Below are positions 45,675-53,883 of a DNA stretch of 64,000 bases, one piece after another. Under the pieces are notes generated by a model that did not search any database, had not been told where the DNA came from, and saw only the letters and a list, made by a program, of their open reading frames with translations. This DNA is from CAITWD01 sp963842065 (GTDB taxonomy: Bacteria; Actinomycetota; Thermoleophilia; Miltoncostaeales; Miltoncostaeaceae): NCBI GenBank assembly GCA_963842065.1, contig CAWJEW010000009.1:62001-126000 (forward strand). Direction: 5' to 3'. A program made the position numbers and the translations under genes. Positions within the stretch are counted from its first letter, which is position 1, and each line of letters starts with the position of its first letter.

Positions 45675-46244
45675 CTCGAGCGCGCCAACCCGCGCGACGG
45701 GCGGTGGTTCTGAACTCGTAGTCCTCGACTCGTCCTTTCGCGCCCGCCATGCGACCACCAACAACACGCCGATCGCCGCCAAAGTCACCAAGATGATGGC
45801 GTCGAGCACCCCCGGCCGGGCTTCGGCCCACGATGTCGAGAAGAGCACGCCACCGGCGACTACGATGATCGACACGATCCAAGTTGTGACGCGACGCTGG
45901 CGACGTCGACGCTGCCCCTCGGCAGTCCACGTCGGTCGAACCTCTCTCCGACTGGCAGCGCTCCATACGGCCGATGGCCGCCCCTTTTCGAAGTACAGGC
46001 CGCAGATCCAGACGGATATGCACGCGAAGCCCACCGCGATGATCGCGATACCGACCGCCGCCGCCGGGACGCTGCGGCCCGCAAGCGCAAAGAGGAACAG
46101 CAAGGCGAGCGGGCCCGACCAGTGCGACAGCGCGGCCAACGACACCCGCACCGAGCGCGGCCACCCCTGCGTGGCGACGACCAGGCGGTGCTGGTACACC
46201 GTTCGCGCGGAGCTGTTCACTCCGACGGTGAGCGTGTCGGGCAC
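45570..46244 (-). CDS. Hypothetical membrane protein
   Basis: 224 residues from ATG 46244. Four hydrophobic segments: LALLFLFALAGRSVPAAAVG, IAIIAVGFACISVWICGLYF, TTWIVSIIVVAGGVLFSTSW and AIILVTLAAIGVLLVVAW, with a basic stretch (EGQRRRRQRRV) between the pairs. The last 45 residues run antisense to the integrase remnant and are probably an extension onto foreign sequence. No family recognised. Confidence 0.55.
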   Translation of the reverse strand: MPDTLTVGVNSSARTVYQHRLVVATQGWPRSVRVSLAALSHWSGPLALLFLFALAGRSVPAAAVGIAIIAVGFACISVWICGLYFEKGRPSAVWSAASRREVRPTWTAEGQRRRRQRRVTTWIVSIIVVAGGVLFSTSWAEARPGVLDAIILVTLAAIGVLLVVAWRARKDESRTTSSEPPPVARVGALELGAAQRRSFVLATGHQVPIQVERRADVGVANVHR

Positions 46245-46372
46245 GCGGGCATCCTACGGGGCCCGCTGGTCAGACTATGACAAGTCGTGCTACGCGGAAG
46301 GGCGCGCGAGGTGAGAACCGCACGGACGTGGGGATCTGCGATTTCGGCGCGCTGTCTCTAGGATTGCGGGCG

Positions 46373-46897
46373 ATGAGCCAGCCTCCGCACGGTCGTCAGG
46401 GCCCCGACATCATGTGGGCGCCGTGGCGAATGACCTACGTGTCCGCCGAACACCACGACGCCTGCGACGGCCCGTCGTGTGTGTTTTGTCGACTTCCGGC
46501 TATCGACGACGACGCCCGCACCTACATCCTGCACCGCGGCGAGCTGTGCTTCGTGGTGATGAACCTCTACCCGTACAACAACGGGCACCTCATGGTGGTC
46601 CCGTACGCGCATGCGGATGCGGTCACCGCGCTCGACGAGCCCACCACGACCGAGATGATGCTCCTGCTGCGACTCAGCCAGGAGGTGCTCGAGGCAGCGC
46701 TGCATCCGCAGGGGTTCAACATCGGGATCAACCAAGGCCGCGCCGCCGGCGCGGGCATCGCCGACCACGTCCACATGCACGTCGTCCCGCGGTGGACGGG
46801 CGACACGAACTTCATGCCGGTTCTGGGAGATGTCCGGGTCATGCCCCAACATCTCGACGACACGTACGCCACGCTGCGCGGAGGATTCCCCGAATGA
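46373..46897 (+). CDS. HIT-family protein
   Basis: 174 residues from ATG 46373. MWAPWRMTYVSAEH and a CxxC pair (CVFCRLP) at the start, ILHRGELCFVVMNLYPYNNG then HLMVVPYAHADAVTAL in the middle, and the histidine triad DHVHMHVVPRW near residue 140. The family hydrolyses nucleotide conjugates such as Ap4A. ATG of the following phosphohexomutase overlaps its stop, so the two are coupled, a pairing worth noting. Confidence 0.9.
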   Translation: MSQPPHGRQGPDIMWAPWRMTYVSAEHHDACDGPSCVFCRLPAIDDDARTYILHRGELCFVVMNLYPYNNGHLMVVPYAHADAVTALDEPTTTEMMLLLRLSQEVLEAALHPQGFNIGINQGRAAGAGIADHVHMHVVPRWTGDTNFMPVLGDVRVMPQHLDDTYATLRGGFPE

Positions 46898-48264
46898 CGC
46901 TCGCTCCAGGAGTTTTCAAGGCCTACGACGTGCGCGGCCTGTACCCCAGCGAGATCGATGAGGCCGGCGCCCACGACATAGGCCAGGGCTTCGTCGAGGT
47001 TGTGCGCGCCGCGACGCCAGGGGTCGAGGCGCCGCGCATCGCGGTCGGCCACGACGTGCGGCTCTCATCGCCGAGCATCGCCGATGCGCTGACCGCCGGC
47101 GCCGTCGAGGCAGGCGCGCACGTCACCGAGCTCGGGCTGACCGCGACAGAGATGGTCTACTTCGCCGTCGCCGACGGGAACTTCGACGCCGGCGCGCAGA
47201 TCACCGCCAGCCACAATCCGCCCCAATACACGGGCGCGAAACTGGTCCTGGCCGGAGCCCTCCCGCTCTCGGGCGACACCGGCATCAACGAGATCGGCCG
47301 TCTGATCGCGGCCGGCAAGCTCGTCAGCCGCCCGGGCGGCACGCGCGAGCGCGACGACACGCTTCTGGGCAGGTTCATCGACGCCGCGATGGGTTTTGTC
47401 GACCCGGCGCGCATCGGCCGCCTGCGAGTCGTCTTGGACGGCGCCAACGGGATGGCGGGGCTGTTTCTCAGGCCGGTACTCGCGCGCCTCGACCTCGACG
47501 CCATCGAATGCTTTCTCGATCCCGATGGCCGCTTCCCGAACCATGAGCCCAACCCGCTGCTGCCCGAAAACCGTGAGTTCATCGAAGCCAAGGTCGTTGA
47601 GGAGCACGCGGATCTCGGGATCGCCTGGGACGGTGATGCGGACCGGTGCTTTTTCATCGACGACACCGGCGCGTTCGTGCCGGGCGACTTCCTGACCGCG
47701 CTGCTGGCCGGCCACCTGCTGCGCCGCGACGGGCCGGCCGATGTCATCTATGACTTGCGCGCCTCCTGGGCGGTCCGCGAGGCGATCATCGACGCGGGCG
47801 GACGCCCGCACGAGAACCGCGTCGGCCATGCGTTCATCAAGCGCCGCATGCGCGAGCTGGACGCGCTGTTCGCCGGTGAGGTCTCCGGTCACTACTACTT
47901 CCGCGACTTCTCATACGCCGACAGCGGACTCATCCCCGCACTGCTGGTCCTGGAGATGCTCTCCGAGCGCGACGTGCCGCTGTCGGACCTGATCGCCGGC
48001 TACCACACCCGGTTCCACATCTCGGGCGAGATCAACTCGACCGTTGCCGACGCCGACGCCGTGTTCGCCAAGCTGCGGTCCCGGTACGCCGACGGGCGCC
48101 AGCAGGAGCTCGATGGGCTATCGGTCGCGTATCCCGAGTGGCACTTCAACGTGCGCTCGTCGAACACGGAGCCCCTGATCCGCCTCAACCTCGAGTCCCT
48201 CGTCTCCGAAGAGGACATGCAGGCCCGACGCGACGAAGTGCTGGCCATCATTCGTGGGCACTGA
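46894..48264 (+). CDS. manB: Phosphomannomutase/phosphoglucomutase (ManB-type)
   Basis: 456 residues from ATG 46894 (ATGA overlap). FKAYDVRGLYPSEIDE, the phosphoserine loop GAQITASHNPPQYTGAK, the metal loop GIAWDGDADRCFFID, the sugar loop FAGEVSGHYYFRDFSYADSG and the phosphate-binding loop NVRSSNTEPLIRLNLES are in the right order. It interconverts mannose (or glucose) 1- and 6-phosphates for GDP-mannose and glycan precursors. Confidence 0.92.
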   Translation: MTLAPGVFKAYDVRGLYPSEIDEAGAHDIGQGFVEVVRAATPGVEAPRIAVGHDVRLSSPSIADALTAGAVEAGAHVTELGLTATEMVYFAVADGNFDAGAQITASHNPPQYTGAKLVLAGALPLSGDTGINEIGRLIAAGKLVSRPGGTRERDDTLLGRFIDAAMGFVDPARIGRLRVVLDGANGMAGLFLRPVLARLDLDAIECFLDPDGRFPNHEPNPLLPENREFIEAKVVEEHADLGIAWDGDADRCFFIDDTGAFVPGDFLTALLAGHLLRRDGPADVIYDLRASWAVREAIIDAGGRPHENRVGHAFIKRRMRELDALFAGEVSGHYYFRDFSYADSGLIPALLVLEMLSERDVPLSDLIAGYHTRFHISGEINSTVADADAVFAKLRSRYADGRQQELDGLSVAYPEWHFNVRSSNTEPLIRLNLESLVSEEDMQARRDEVLAIIRGH

Positions 48265-48907
48265 GCCTCCGCCGCAGGATCCGGCGGCCGCGCCACCCCA
48301 CGACGGCATCCTCGTGACGGACCTGACGGTCCGCTACCAGGGCACGTCTGAGGCGGCGATCACCGGCATCAGCTGTGACGTGCCGCCGGGCACCGGGCTG
48401 TGTGTCACCGGCACCGAAGGCGCCGGCAAGAGCACGCTGATCCGGGCGCTGGTGGGGCTCGTCAGCCCTGGTCGCGGAAGCGTCAGCATCCTCGGGGGAT
48501 CCCCGCAGCTGCCCGTGGTCCGCCACCGGGTCGGATACGGGCCCGAGCGGATGCCCTTTCCGCGAGGCATGCGGGTCATCGATGCGGTTCGACTCGTCGC
48601 TGCGATCCGCGGCGCCGACGAGGATCCCAACCGCGCCCTCAGCCGCGCGGGACTGCCCGACGGCGACCGTCGCCTGATCTCCTCGCTGGAGCTCGGCGAG
48701 GTCCGCCGGGTCAGCCTGGCGTGCGCGATCACCGGCGGGCCGCGGGTTCTGGTCCTCGACGACCCGTGGGAGTACGCCGAGACCGTCGAGGTGATCCGGA
48801 CGGCGCTCGCCGACGGCGTCGCGGTGGTCGTCGGGACCCCCGATCCGGGCGGCTTCCCCGCGCTGCTGGGCACGACGCTGACCCTGGTCGACGGAGTCCC
48901 GGCGTGA
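48254..48907 (+). CDS. ABC transporter ATP-binding protein with degenerate motifs
   Basis: 217 residues from GTG 48254, overlapping the mutase end. Walker A is GTEGAGKST and Walker B VLVLDDPWE, but the signature is SSLELGEVRRVSLA instead of LSGGQ, the Asp of the Walker B is followed by Asp rather than the catalytic Glu, and no H-loop histidine is seen (VVGTPDPGG). It would bind ATP but might hydrolyse it poorly. Overlaps the permease by four bases. Substrate unknown; perhaps a regulatory or export system. Confidence 0.78.
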   Translation: MGTEPPPQDPAAAPPHDGILVTDLTVRYQGTSEAAITGISCDVPPGTGLCVTGTEGAGKSTLIRALVGLVSPGRGSVSILGGSPQLPVVRHRVGYGPERMPFPRGMRVIDAVRLVAAIRGADEDPNRALSRAGLPDGDRRLISSLELGEVRRVSLACAITGGPRVLVLDDPWEYAETVEVIRTALADGVAVVVGTPDPGGFPALLGTTLTLVDGVPA

Positions 48908-49725
48908 ACGGATCGGCCGCGGCACTGATGATGGGCATCGACCTGAGGATCCTCGCGCGCCGGCGCTGGATTCTCGGCGCCACGCTGGCTGGGCTGGTCT
49001 ACCTGGCGATCGTCGGCGTTATCGCGGCCGGCCAGTCCGGGCAGAGCCGGATGGACGCCCTGCAGTCCAACAGCGCGTCGCTGCTGCTGATCGGCGGGCT
49101 GATCGTGGCCGTCGGGCTCGGTGGCGGCGCGTTCTCCCGCGATGCCTCCTCGGGGTACCTGGGCCTGCTGGTCGGTTCCGGCGCGACGCCCAGCCGCGTC
49201 GGTGCGGTTCGAATCCTCACGCGCCTGGCGGCCCTGGTCGGCATCCTTGCGATTTGGGGTGCCGGGATGCAGCTGGCTAGCCTCGCGCTGGGTCGCGGCC
49301 TCGACGGCCCGCTGGTGGTGCACACCCTGGCGTGGGTGGTCAACTGCGCCCTGGTCCTCTGCGCCAGCGCGGCCCTGGCATCCGTGATCGGGCCCGTGGC
49401 GGCAGGCGTCTTCGGACTGATGGTGTTCGTCTGCGCGCAGGCAGTCGTCAACCTGAAGGCCGACCTGGATCAGGGCGCGATCTCGCGCGGGTCGCAGACG
49501 TTCGTTGACTCGGTCTACAGCATCCTGCCGCGGGCGATCGTCTCGCCGATGCTGGCCGACCTCCAGCGCCGCGGACAGGCCGGACCGGCTGCGCCGGACA
49601 TCAACATCAACGGCCTCGCGGTGGTCGTGCCGGCCTCGCGGCTGGTCGACCTGCTGTGGACGTTGTTGTGGATCCTCATCTTCGCGGGGCTCGCCACCCT
49701 CGGGGTGCGGCGCCGCCAGCTCTAA
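48904..49725 (+). CDS. ABC transporter permease (ABC-2-like)
   Basis: 273 residues from GTG 48904 (GTGA overlap). Six helices, starting at WILGATLAGLVYLAIVGVIA; FSRDASSGYLGLLVGSGATP followed by SRVGAVRILTRLAALV resembles the cytoplasmic gate helix of ABC-2 exporters. Partner of the degenerate ATPase. A strong hairpin follows 6 bases after the stop. Confidence 0.72.
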   Translation: MNGSAAALMMGIDLRILARRRWILGATLAGLVYLAIVGVIAAGQSGQSRMDALQSNSASLLLIGGLIVAVGLGGGAFSRDASSGYLGLLVGSGATPSRVGAVRILTRLAALVGILAIWGAGMQLASLALGRGLDGPLVVHTLAWVVNCALVLCASAALASVIGPVAAGVFGLMVFVCAQAVVNLKADLDQGAISRGSQTFVDSVYSILPRAIVSPMLADLQRRGQAGPAAPDININGLAVVVPASRLVDLLWTLLWILIFAGLATLGVRRRQL

Positions 49726-49730
49726 GCGCG

Positions 49731-49769
49731 CGCATCCGGACGGGCGCGGCGTGCGCCCGTCCGGATGCG
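49731..49769. terminator. Bidirectional hairpin between ABC permease and mqnE
   Basis: CGCATCCGGACGGGCGC (49731-49747) and GCGCCCGTCCGGATGCG (49753-49769) form 17 perfect pairs around a five-base loop. It begins just after the plus-strand stop and ends 12 bases before the mqnE stop on the minus strand, so it can end both transcripts. No T tract. Confidence 0.8.
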
Positions 49770-49781
49770 GCGATCCCCGGG

Positions 49782-50864
49782 TTAGCTTGAGACCGGTGAG
49801 CTCAGGTGGTTGTAGAGCGTGTCGCGCTCGGCGGGCACCTTGCCCCCGTTGCGGATCAGCTCGGTGATCCTGTCCTGGGAGAGCCCGAGCGGCGTTTGGA
49901 CCGTGGTGGCGTGCGCGATCCGCTCTTCGATGAGGGTGCCCGACAGATCGTCGAGGCCGTATGTGAGCGCCTCGGAGGTGATCTCTTCGCCGAGCATGAC
50001 CCAGTGGCCCTTAATGTGCGCGAAGTTGTCCAGGAACAGGCGCGCCGTCGCGATCGTGCGCAGCTTCTCTTCGCGGCTCGGTCCGGGCAGATAGGCGAAG
50101 TCGGTGTTGCCGGGCAGGAACGGCAGCGGGATGAATGCCTGAAAGCCGCCGGTCTCATCCTGCAGCTCACGCAGCTGGCGCATGTGGTCGACCTGCTCCG
50201 CTGGGGTCTCGAAGTGACCGAACAGCAGCGTTGCGTTCGTGCGCAGGCCCTGCGCGTGGGCCTCGCGGTGTACGTCCAGCCATATTTCGGCGGGCACCTT
50301 GCGGTCGGCGATGATCTCGCGCACCCGTGGCGAGAAGACCTCGGCCCCGCCGCCCGGCATGGTGTCATGGCCTGCGGCGCGCGTCCGCTCAAGCGCCTCG
50401 CGGTGCGAGACCTTGGAAATCCTCGCGATGAAATCGATCTCGACCGCCGTGAGGGCCGTCAGCGAGACGTGCGGGTATTCGGCCTTCAGGTCGGCAAAGA
50501 GCTCCTCGTAATACGGGAGGTCGTACTCCTTGGTCATGCCGCCGACGATGTGCAGCTCGGTGATGCCGTGGCTCACCAGCTGCCCGGCGCGCTCGACGAG
50601 CTGGTCGACGCTGTATGCGTAGGCGCGCTCGTCCTGTTCGGTCCACACCGCGAACGCGCAGAACCCGCAGCCGACCACGCAGATGTTGGTCGGGTTCAGG
50701 TGCGCGTTGACGTTGTAGGTGATCTCGTCGCCGTAGCGACGTCGCACGACCTCGTCGGCCGCTGCGCCGAGTTCGGCAAGCGACGCGGTGTCGTAGAGCA
50801 GCAAGGCCTCTTCGGGCGTGATGCGGCCGCCGTCGGCGGCGCGAGCAAGGATCTGATCGGTCAT
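49782..50864 (-). CDS. mqnE: Aminofutalosine synthase (radical SAM)
   Basis: 360 residues from ATG 50864. The radical SAM cluster motif is CVVGCGFCAF (CxxxCxxC) in VNAHLNPTNICVVGCGFC. Further family blocks: ITELHIVGGMTKEYDLPYYE, GAEVFSPRVREIIADRK, TNATLLFGHFETPAEQVDHM and, near the end, KGHWVMLGEEITSEALTYGLD with DLSGTLIEERIAH. These fit MqnE better than MqnC. It adds a radical to the enolpyruvyl group of 3-(1-carboxyvinyloxy)benzoate in the futalosine pathway to menaquinone. No other mqn gene is in the window. Confidence 0.86.
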   Translation of the reverse strand: MTDQILARAADGGRITPEEALLLYDTASLAELGAAADEVVRRRYGDEITYNVNAHLNPTNICVVGCGFCAFAVWTEQDERAYAYSVDQLVERAGQLVSHGITELHIVGGMTKEYDLPYYEELFADLKAEYPHVSLTALTAVEIDFIARISKVSHREALERTRAAGHDTMPGGGAEVFSPRVREIIADRKVPAEIWLDVHREAHAQGLRTNATLLFGHFETPAEQVDHMRQLRELQDETGGFQAFIPLPFLPGNTDFAYLPGPSREEKLRTIATARLFLDNFAHIKGHWVMLGEEITSEALTYGLDDLSGTLIEERIAHATTVQTPLGLSQDRITELIRNGGKVPAERDTLYNHLSSPVSS

Positions 50865-50930
50865 GGCGGTAAGGCTATCAACGTGACAGGCGTCGGGCGC
50901 ATCGCATCGGCATCCGGGTACGATCGGCAC

Positions 50931-51503
50931 ATGGCATACCAAGCACTCAAGGAGTGGGCCGTCACGTGCGAGGCCCTGGCCGCTGGCGAGCAGGTGGTGA
51001 TCATCCGCAAGGGTGGCATCGGCGAAAAGCGATTTGAGCTTCCGCACCCGGCGTTCTTCCTCTTCCCGACCTTCGCACACCAGCGCTCCGAGCTTGTGCG
51101 GCCCGACGCCGCCACGCGCTACGCGTCCGCGCTCGGGCAACGTGACGACCCGTCGCATCTCGCGCTGGCCCTCTGGGCGCAGATCCACGACTCCTTTCCG
51201 ATCCGCGACCCCGAGGCGCTCGACGCGATCGGCGACCTGCAGATCCTGACCGGCGACTATGCCCACGAACGGCTCCGCTGGCGGCGTACCCAGCCCCTGT
51301 GGGCGGTCGTGCTGCGGGTCGCACGCGTGCAGGCGCCACCGGTCCTCGAGGTTGGGCCCGAGCACGGCGGTTGCGTCAGCTGGGTGGAGCTTCCCGAGTC
51401 CATCGTGCTCGGCGCCCGGAGCCCGGTGCTAGACGCCGCGCGGTTCGACGCCGCCGCTGCTGCGGTCGCGACGGCGCTCGCCCCGTTCGCGCTGACGGCG
51501 TGA
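50931..51503 (+). CDS. DUF1802 family protein
   Basis: 190 residues from ATG 50931, divergent from mqnE. AYQALKEWAVTCEALAAGEQ, VVIIRKGGIGEKRFELPHPA and FFLFPTFAHQRSELVRPDAA match the DUF1802 pattern (ALKEW, RKGGI.E, F.LFPT..HQ). Function is undefined in the literature known to me. Downstream genes at 51541, 51870 and 52313 lie close on the same strand and may be cotranscribed. Confidence 0.78.
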   Translation: MAYQALKEWAVTCEALAAGEQVVIIRKGGIGEKRFELPHPAFFLFPTFAHQRSELVRPDAATRYASALGQRDDPSHLALALWAQIHDSFPIRDPEALDAIGDLQILTGDYAHERLRWRRTQPLWAVVLRVARVQAPPVLEVGPEHGGCVSWVELPESIVLGARSPVLDAARFDAAAAAVATALAPFALTA

Positions 51504-51540
51504 GCCGGACCACGCGGACACGCATGGTACGGTTGCCGGC

Positions 51541-51867
51541 ATGAGCCACGTCGCTTCCTTTGACGCCGTCGTCGACGAACTGCCGGCAGACTGGTCGTTC
51601 TTCGAGGCGTATGTCGCCCTCGACGATCCGGCCCGGCTGAACGAGGCCCGCGTGGCACTTGCCCGGGCCAACGGCCGACCGCTTTATGGTCCCGGCGACC
51701 ACGATTTCGCGATCACGATCGCCAACACCCAGGGCCGCGGGGCGCGCGTCGGCGTCGTCCGCTCGGCGCTGCAGCTACTGGATGATCTTCGGATCACCGG
51801 CCGGACGTGGGCCGGTCAGGCCACCATCCTGACGCGACCCGCCCCGGCACACCGCTACGGCCCGTAG
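51541..51867 (+). CDS. Hypothetical protein
   Basis: 108 residues. SFDAVVDELPADWSFFEAYV then ALDDPARLNEARVALARANG reads as an ordered helical start; GPGDHDFAITIANTQGRGAR then VGVVRSALQLLDDL suggests an alpha/beta fold. No domain recognised. It starts 37 bases after the DUF1802 gene and ends two bases before the next start. Confidence 0.6.
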   Translation: MSHVASFDAVVDELPADWSFFEAYVALDDPARLNEARVALARANGRPLYGPGDHDFAITIANTQGRGARVGVVRSALQLLDDLRITGRTWAGQATILTRPAPAHRYGP

Positions 51868-51869
51868 CG

Positions 51870-52316
51870 ATGTACCGCAGCGACGATGACATTGCGCTGC
51901 TGACCGAGCTCGCCGGAATCCTCGACCAGACCGTCGCCGCCGGCGGTCTGTCAGCCGGGACATACCTACTGCTGCGCGAGCTGGTGCGTGCCGACGACGA
52001 CCAGCCGGTCGCCATCTCGGCACTCGCCGCGCACTTCAACGCCGACGGCGATGAGATCGCGGATCTCACCGCCCGCCTGGTGCAGGACGATCTCGCCGCA
52101 ATGCGCCCGAACGGCGCCAGCGCGACCGAGCTCGGCCGCGCACGCGTCGCTGCGCTGGAGCAGGAGGCGAACACCGCTATCCGCGCCTACGTCATGGAGC
52201 GCCCCCACACCGCCACCATCTACGGGCTCGTCGCCTCGATGCAGGCCGGGCGCTTTACCGTCGAGGACCTCATCGCCTTCATCTCCGAGGGCGCCACCGA
52301 AACCGAGACATCTTGA
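51870..52316 (+). CDS. Possible winged-helix-like protein
   Basis: 148 residues from ATG 51870. LLTELAGILDQTVAAGGLSA, LLRELVRADDDQPVAISALA and AHFNADGDEIADLTARLVQD has the rhythm of a small winged-helix domain (helices with a turn at AISALAAHF), followed by a helical tail. No DNA-binding signature was confirmed. Its stop overlaps the TTG of the next small gene (TTGA). Confidence 0.55.
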   Translation: MYRSDDDIALLTELAGILDQTVAAGGLSAGTYLLLRELVRADDDQPVAISALAAHFNADGDEIADLTARLVQDDLAAMRPNGASATELGRARVAALEQEANTAIRAYVMERPHTATIYGLVASMQAGRFTVEDLIAFISEGATETETS

Positions 52317-52423
52317 CTGCAATCGGCTGGTTCCCCATCGTGATGCTCGTCGTCATCGCGGTCTTGTTCGTCGTGATGGTGATCGGCAAGCGCCGGGCCC
52401 AGCGGGCCCGCGGGGAGCGCTAG
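52313..52423 (+). CDS. 36-residue single-helix membrane peptide
   Basis: TTG 52313 overlaps the previous TGA as TTGA, the same coupling used elsewhere in this genome. The product MTAIGWFPIVMLVVIAVLFV continues VMVIGKRRAQRARGER, so residues 5-25 form one membrane helix followed by a strongly basic cytoplasmic tail. Such small proteins often assist or regulate larger membrane or DNA/RNA-binding partners. Too short for default gene callers; the overlap and the clear helix-plus-basic-tail design support it. Confidence 0.5.
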   Translation: MTAIGWFPIVMLVVIAVLFVVMVIGKRRAQRARGER

Positions 52424-53515
52424 CTAGATCACGGCCGAATCGCCGAGCGAGCTCCAGACGTCGAGCTTGGTCCGCAGGCGCTTGATGACCTCGTTGGTGA
52501 ACTCGTCGGTGGAGTGGTGGCCACCGAGATCCGCCGTGCGCACATCGTCGGCGACGGCTTCCAGCGCGGCCTCGTAGATCCCCCGCGAGACCATCGACGC
52601 CGCCGGATCGTGGACGAATCCGAGCAACGCGGCGCCCGCGAGGATCATCGCCAGCGGGTTGGCGATGCTCTTACCCTCCAGGCTTGGCGCGGTCCCGTGG
52701 GGCGCCTCGGCCATCACGATGGTGGCACGAAGGTCGTCGTCGAAGGCCAACAGCAGCGATTCGGAGCCCGCGATCGAACCGAACAGCTGCAGCACCATGT
52801 CCGACAGGCAGTCGCCGTCGCGATTGAGCGCCGGGACCACGAGCGCGTCGCCGGTGTGGGTGATCAGGCCCGCATAGGCGGCGTCGATGAGCACGGGTCG
52901 GTACCGGACGTCGCGATGGCGCTCTGCGGCGGCATCGAGCTCTTCCTTCATCATCCCTTCGTAGACCGGCGAGACGGTCCACTTGGGGCCCCCGTAGACG
53001 GTGGCGTTCATCCGGCGTGCCTGGAGGAACGAAAAGTCCGCAACTGCCCGACAGGTGCGGCGCGAGATGTGTTCCGTGCGCCAGGCGACCTCGTCGAGCC
53101 CGCTGCCCTCGCGGCGCTCGACGGCCCCGTAGGCGTCGTCGACCGCCATCCGGACGACCGAGATCGGCGCATGGATGCCGCCGATCGGGCGGACTCCGGG
53201 CAGACGCCGACCGGTGCGGATGATCACGCGCCCGTCGATCTCCTCGCGCAGCAGCGCGTTTGGGCTGCCGACGTCGCCGGACTCCTCCGGGGTGATCGTC
53301 GCGGCTTTGAGCCCGTACCCTGCTCGCCGCATCGCACGGGCGGCGTCGTGGACGATCTGGTTGCCCGTTCGCCGGCGCGAGTCCAGCGCCAGGTCGTAGT
53401 GCTCGAAGCTCAGCGGCAGACCGGAGACGTCGGGGTCGAGGACGCGCAGCGCCTCAAGCAGCAACTCCTGGCCGGTTTGGTCGCCGTCCATGACAACGAT
53501 TGTCGTGGGCTCCAC
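52424..53515 (-). CDS. Isocitrate/isopropylmalate dehydrogenase-family enzyme
   Basis: 363 residues from GTG 53515 (EPTTIVVMDGDQTGQELLLE). TITPEESGDVGSPNALLREE, RVIIRTGRRLPGVRPIGGIH (substrate-binding arginines), VYGGPKWTVSPVYEGMMKEE and IDAAYAGLITHTGDALVVPA with NRDGDCLSDMVLQLFGSIAG (metal-binding Asp) and MAEAPHGTAPSLEGKSIANP are typical. The GDQTGQE replaces the usual GDGIGPE, and the segment before the substrate arginines also varies, so its substrate may differ from both isocitrate and isopropylmalate. An open frame continues upstream to 53566. Confidence 0.82.
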   Translation of the reverse strand: MEPTTIVVMDGDQTGQELLLEALRVLDPDVSGLPLSFEHYDLALDSRRRTGNQIVHDAARAMRRAGYGLKAATITPEESGDVGSPNALLREEIDGRVIIRTGRRLPGVRPIGGIHAPISVVRMAVDDAYGAVERREGSGLDEVAWRTEHISRRTCRAVADFSFLQARRMNATVYGGPKWTVSPVYEGMMKEELDAAAERHRDVRYRPVLIDAAYAGLITHTGDALVVPALNRDGDCLSDMVLQLFGSIAGSESLLLAFDDDLRATIVMAEAPHGTAPSLEGKSIANPLAMILAGAALLGFVHDPAASMVSRGIYEAALEAVADDVRTADLGGHHSTDEFTNEVIKRLRTKLDVWSSLGDSAVI

Positions 53516-53577
53516 ACCGTGGAGCCTATACGCGCCCCCGGACCAAGCCGCGGCGACAGGTGACACCGCGCCTGGTG

Positions 53578-53883
53578 TTACGAGCCGTCGGGTACCTGGC
53601 GGGTGCGCTGGTACTCCATGACGTACCGGCGCACACGGGTGGGCTTGCCCGTGCGTGCCGCGAGCGCCGCCAGCTCGGCCGCGACGCCCGGCGCGGCGAC
53701 GTAGGCATCCGCCTCGCTGGCGGTCGCCCAGACGGCCAGGCAGCCGTATTCGCCGGCACCGGCGTCACAGAACAGCACGTGCTCGACGGCCCGTGGCGCG
53801 AGACCCGCCAGGCGCGCGGCGATCGCACGGGCGTCCTGGAGGGATCCTGGACCGAGGCGAAACGCGATCTCGGTGCCGATCAC
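53578..53883 (-). CDS. Small protein, ferredoxin-like (ABM-type) fold possible
   Basis: 101 residues. AFRLGPGSLQDARAIAARLA and VEHVLFCDAGAGEYGCLAVW, then ATASEADAYVAAPGVAAELA have the alternation of a dimeric alpha-beta barrel protein such as antibiotic biosynthesis monooxygenases, which is a weak similarity. ATG at 53883 overlaps the stop of the 247-residue gene (ATGA), so the two are coupled. Confidence 0.55.
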   Translation of the reverse strand: MIGTEIAFRLGPGSLQDARAIAARLAGLAPRAVEHVLFCDAGAGEYGCLAVWATASEADAYVAAPGVAAELAALAARTGKPTRVRRYVMEYQRTRQVPDGS

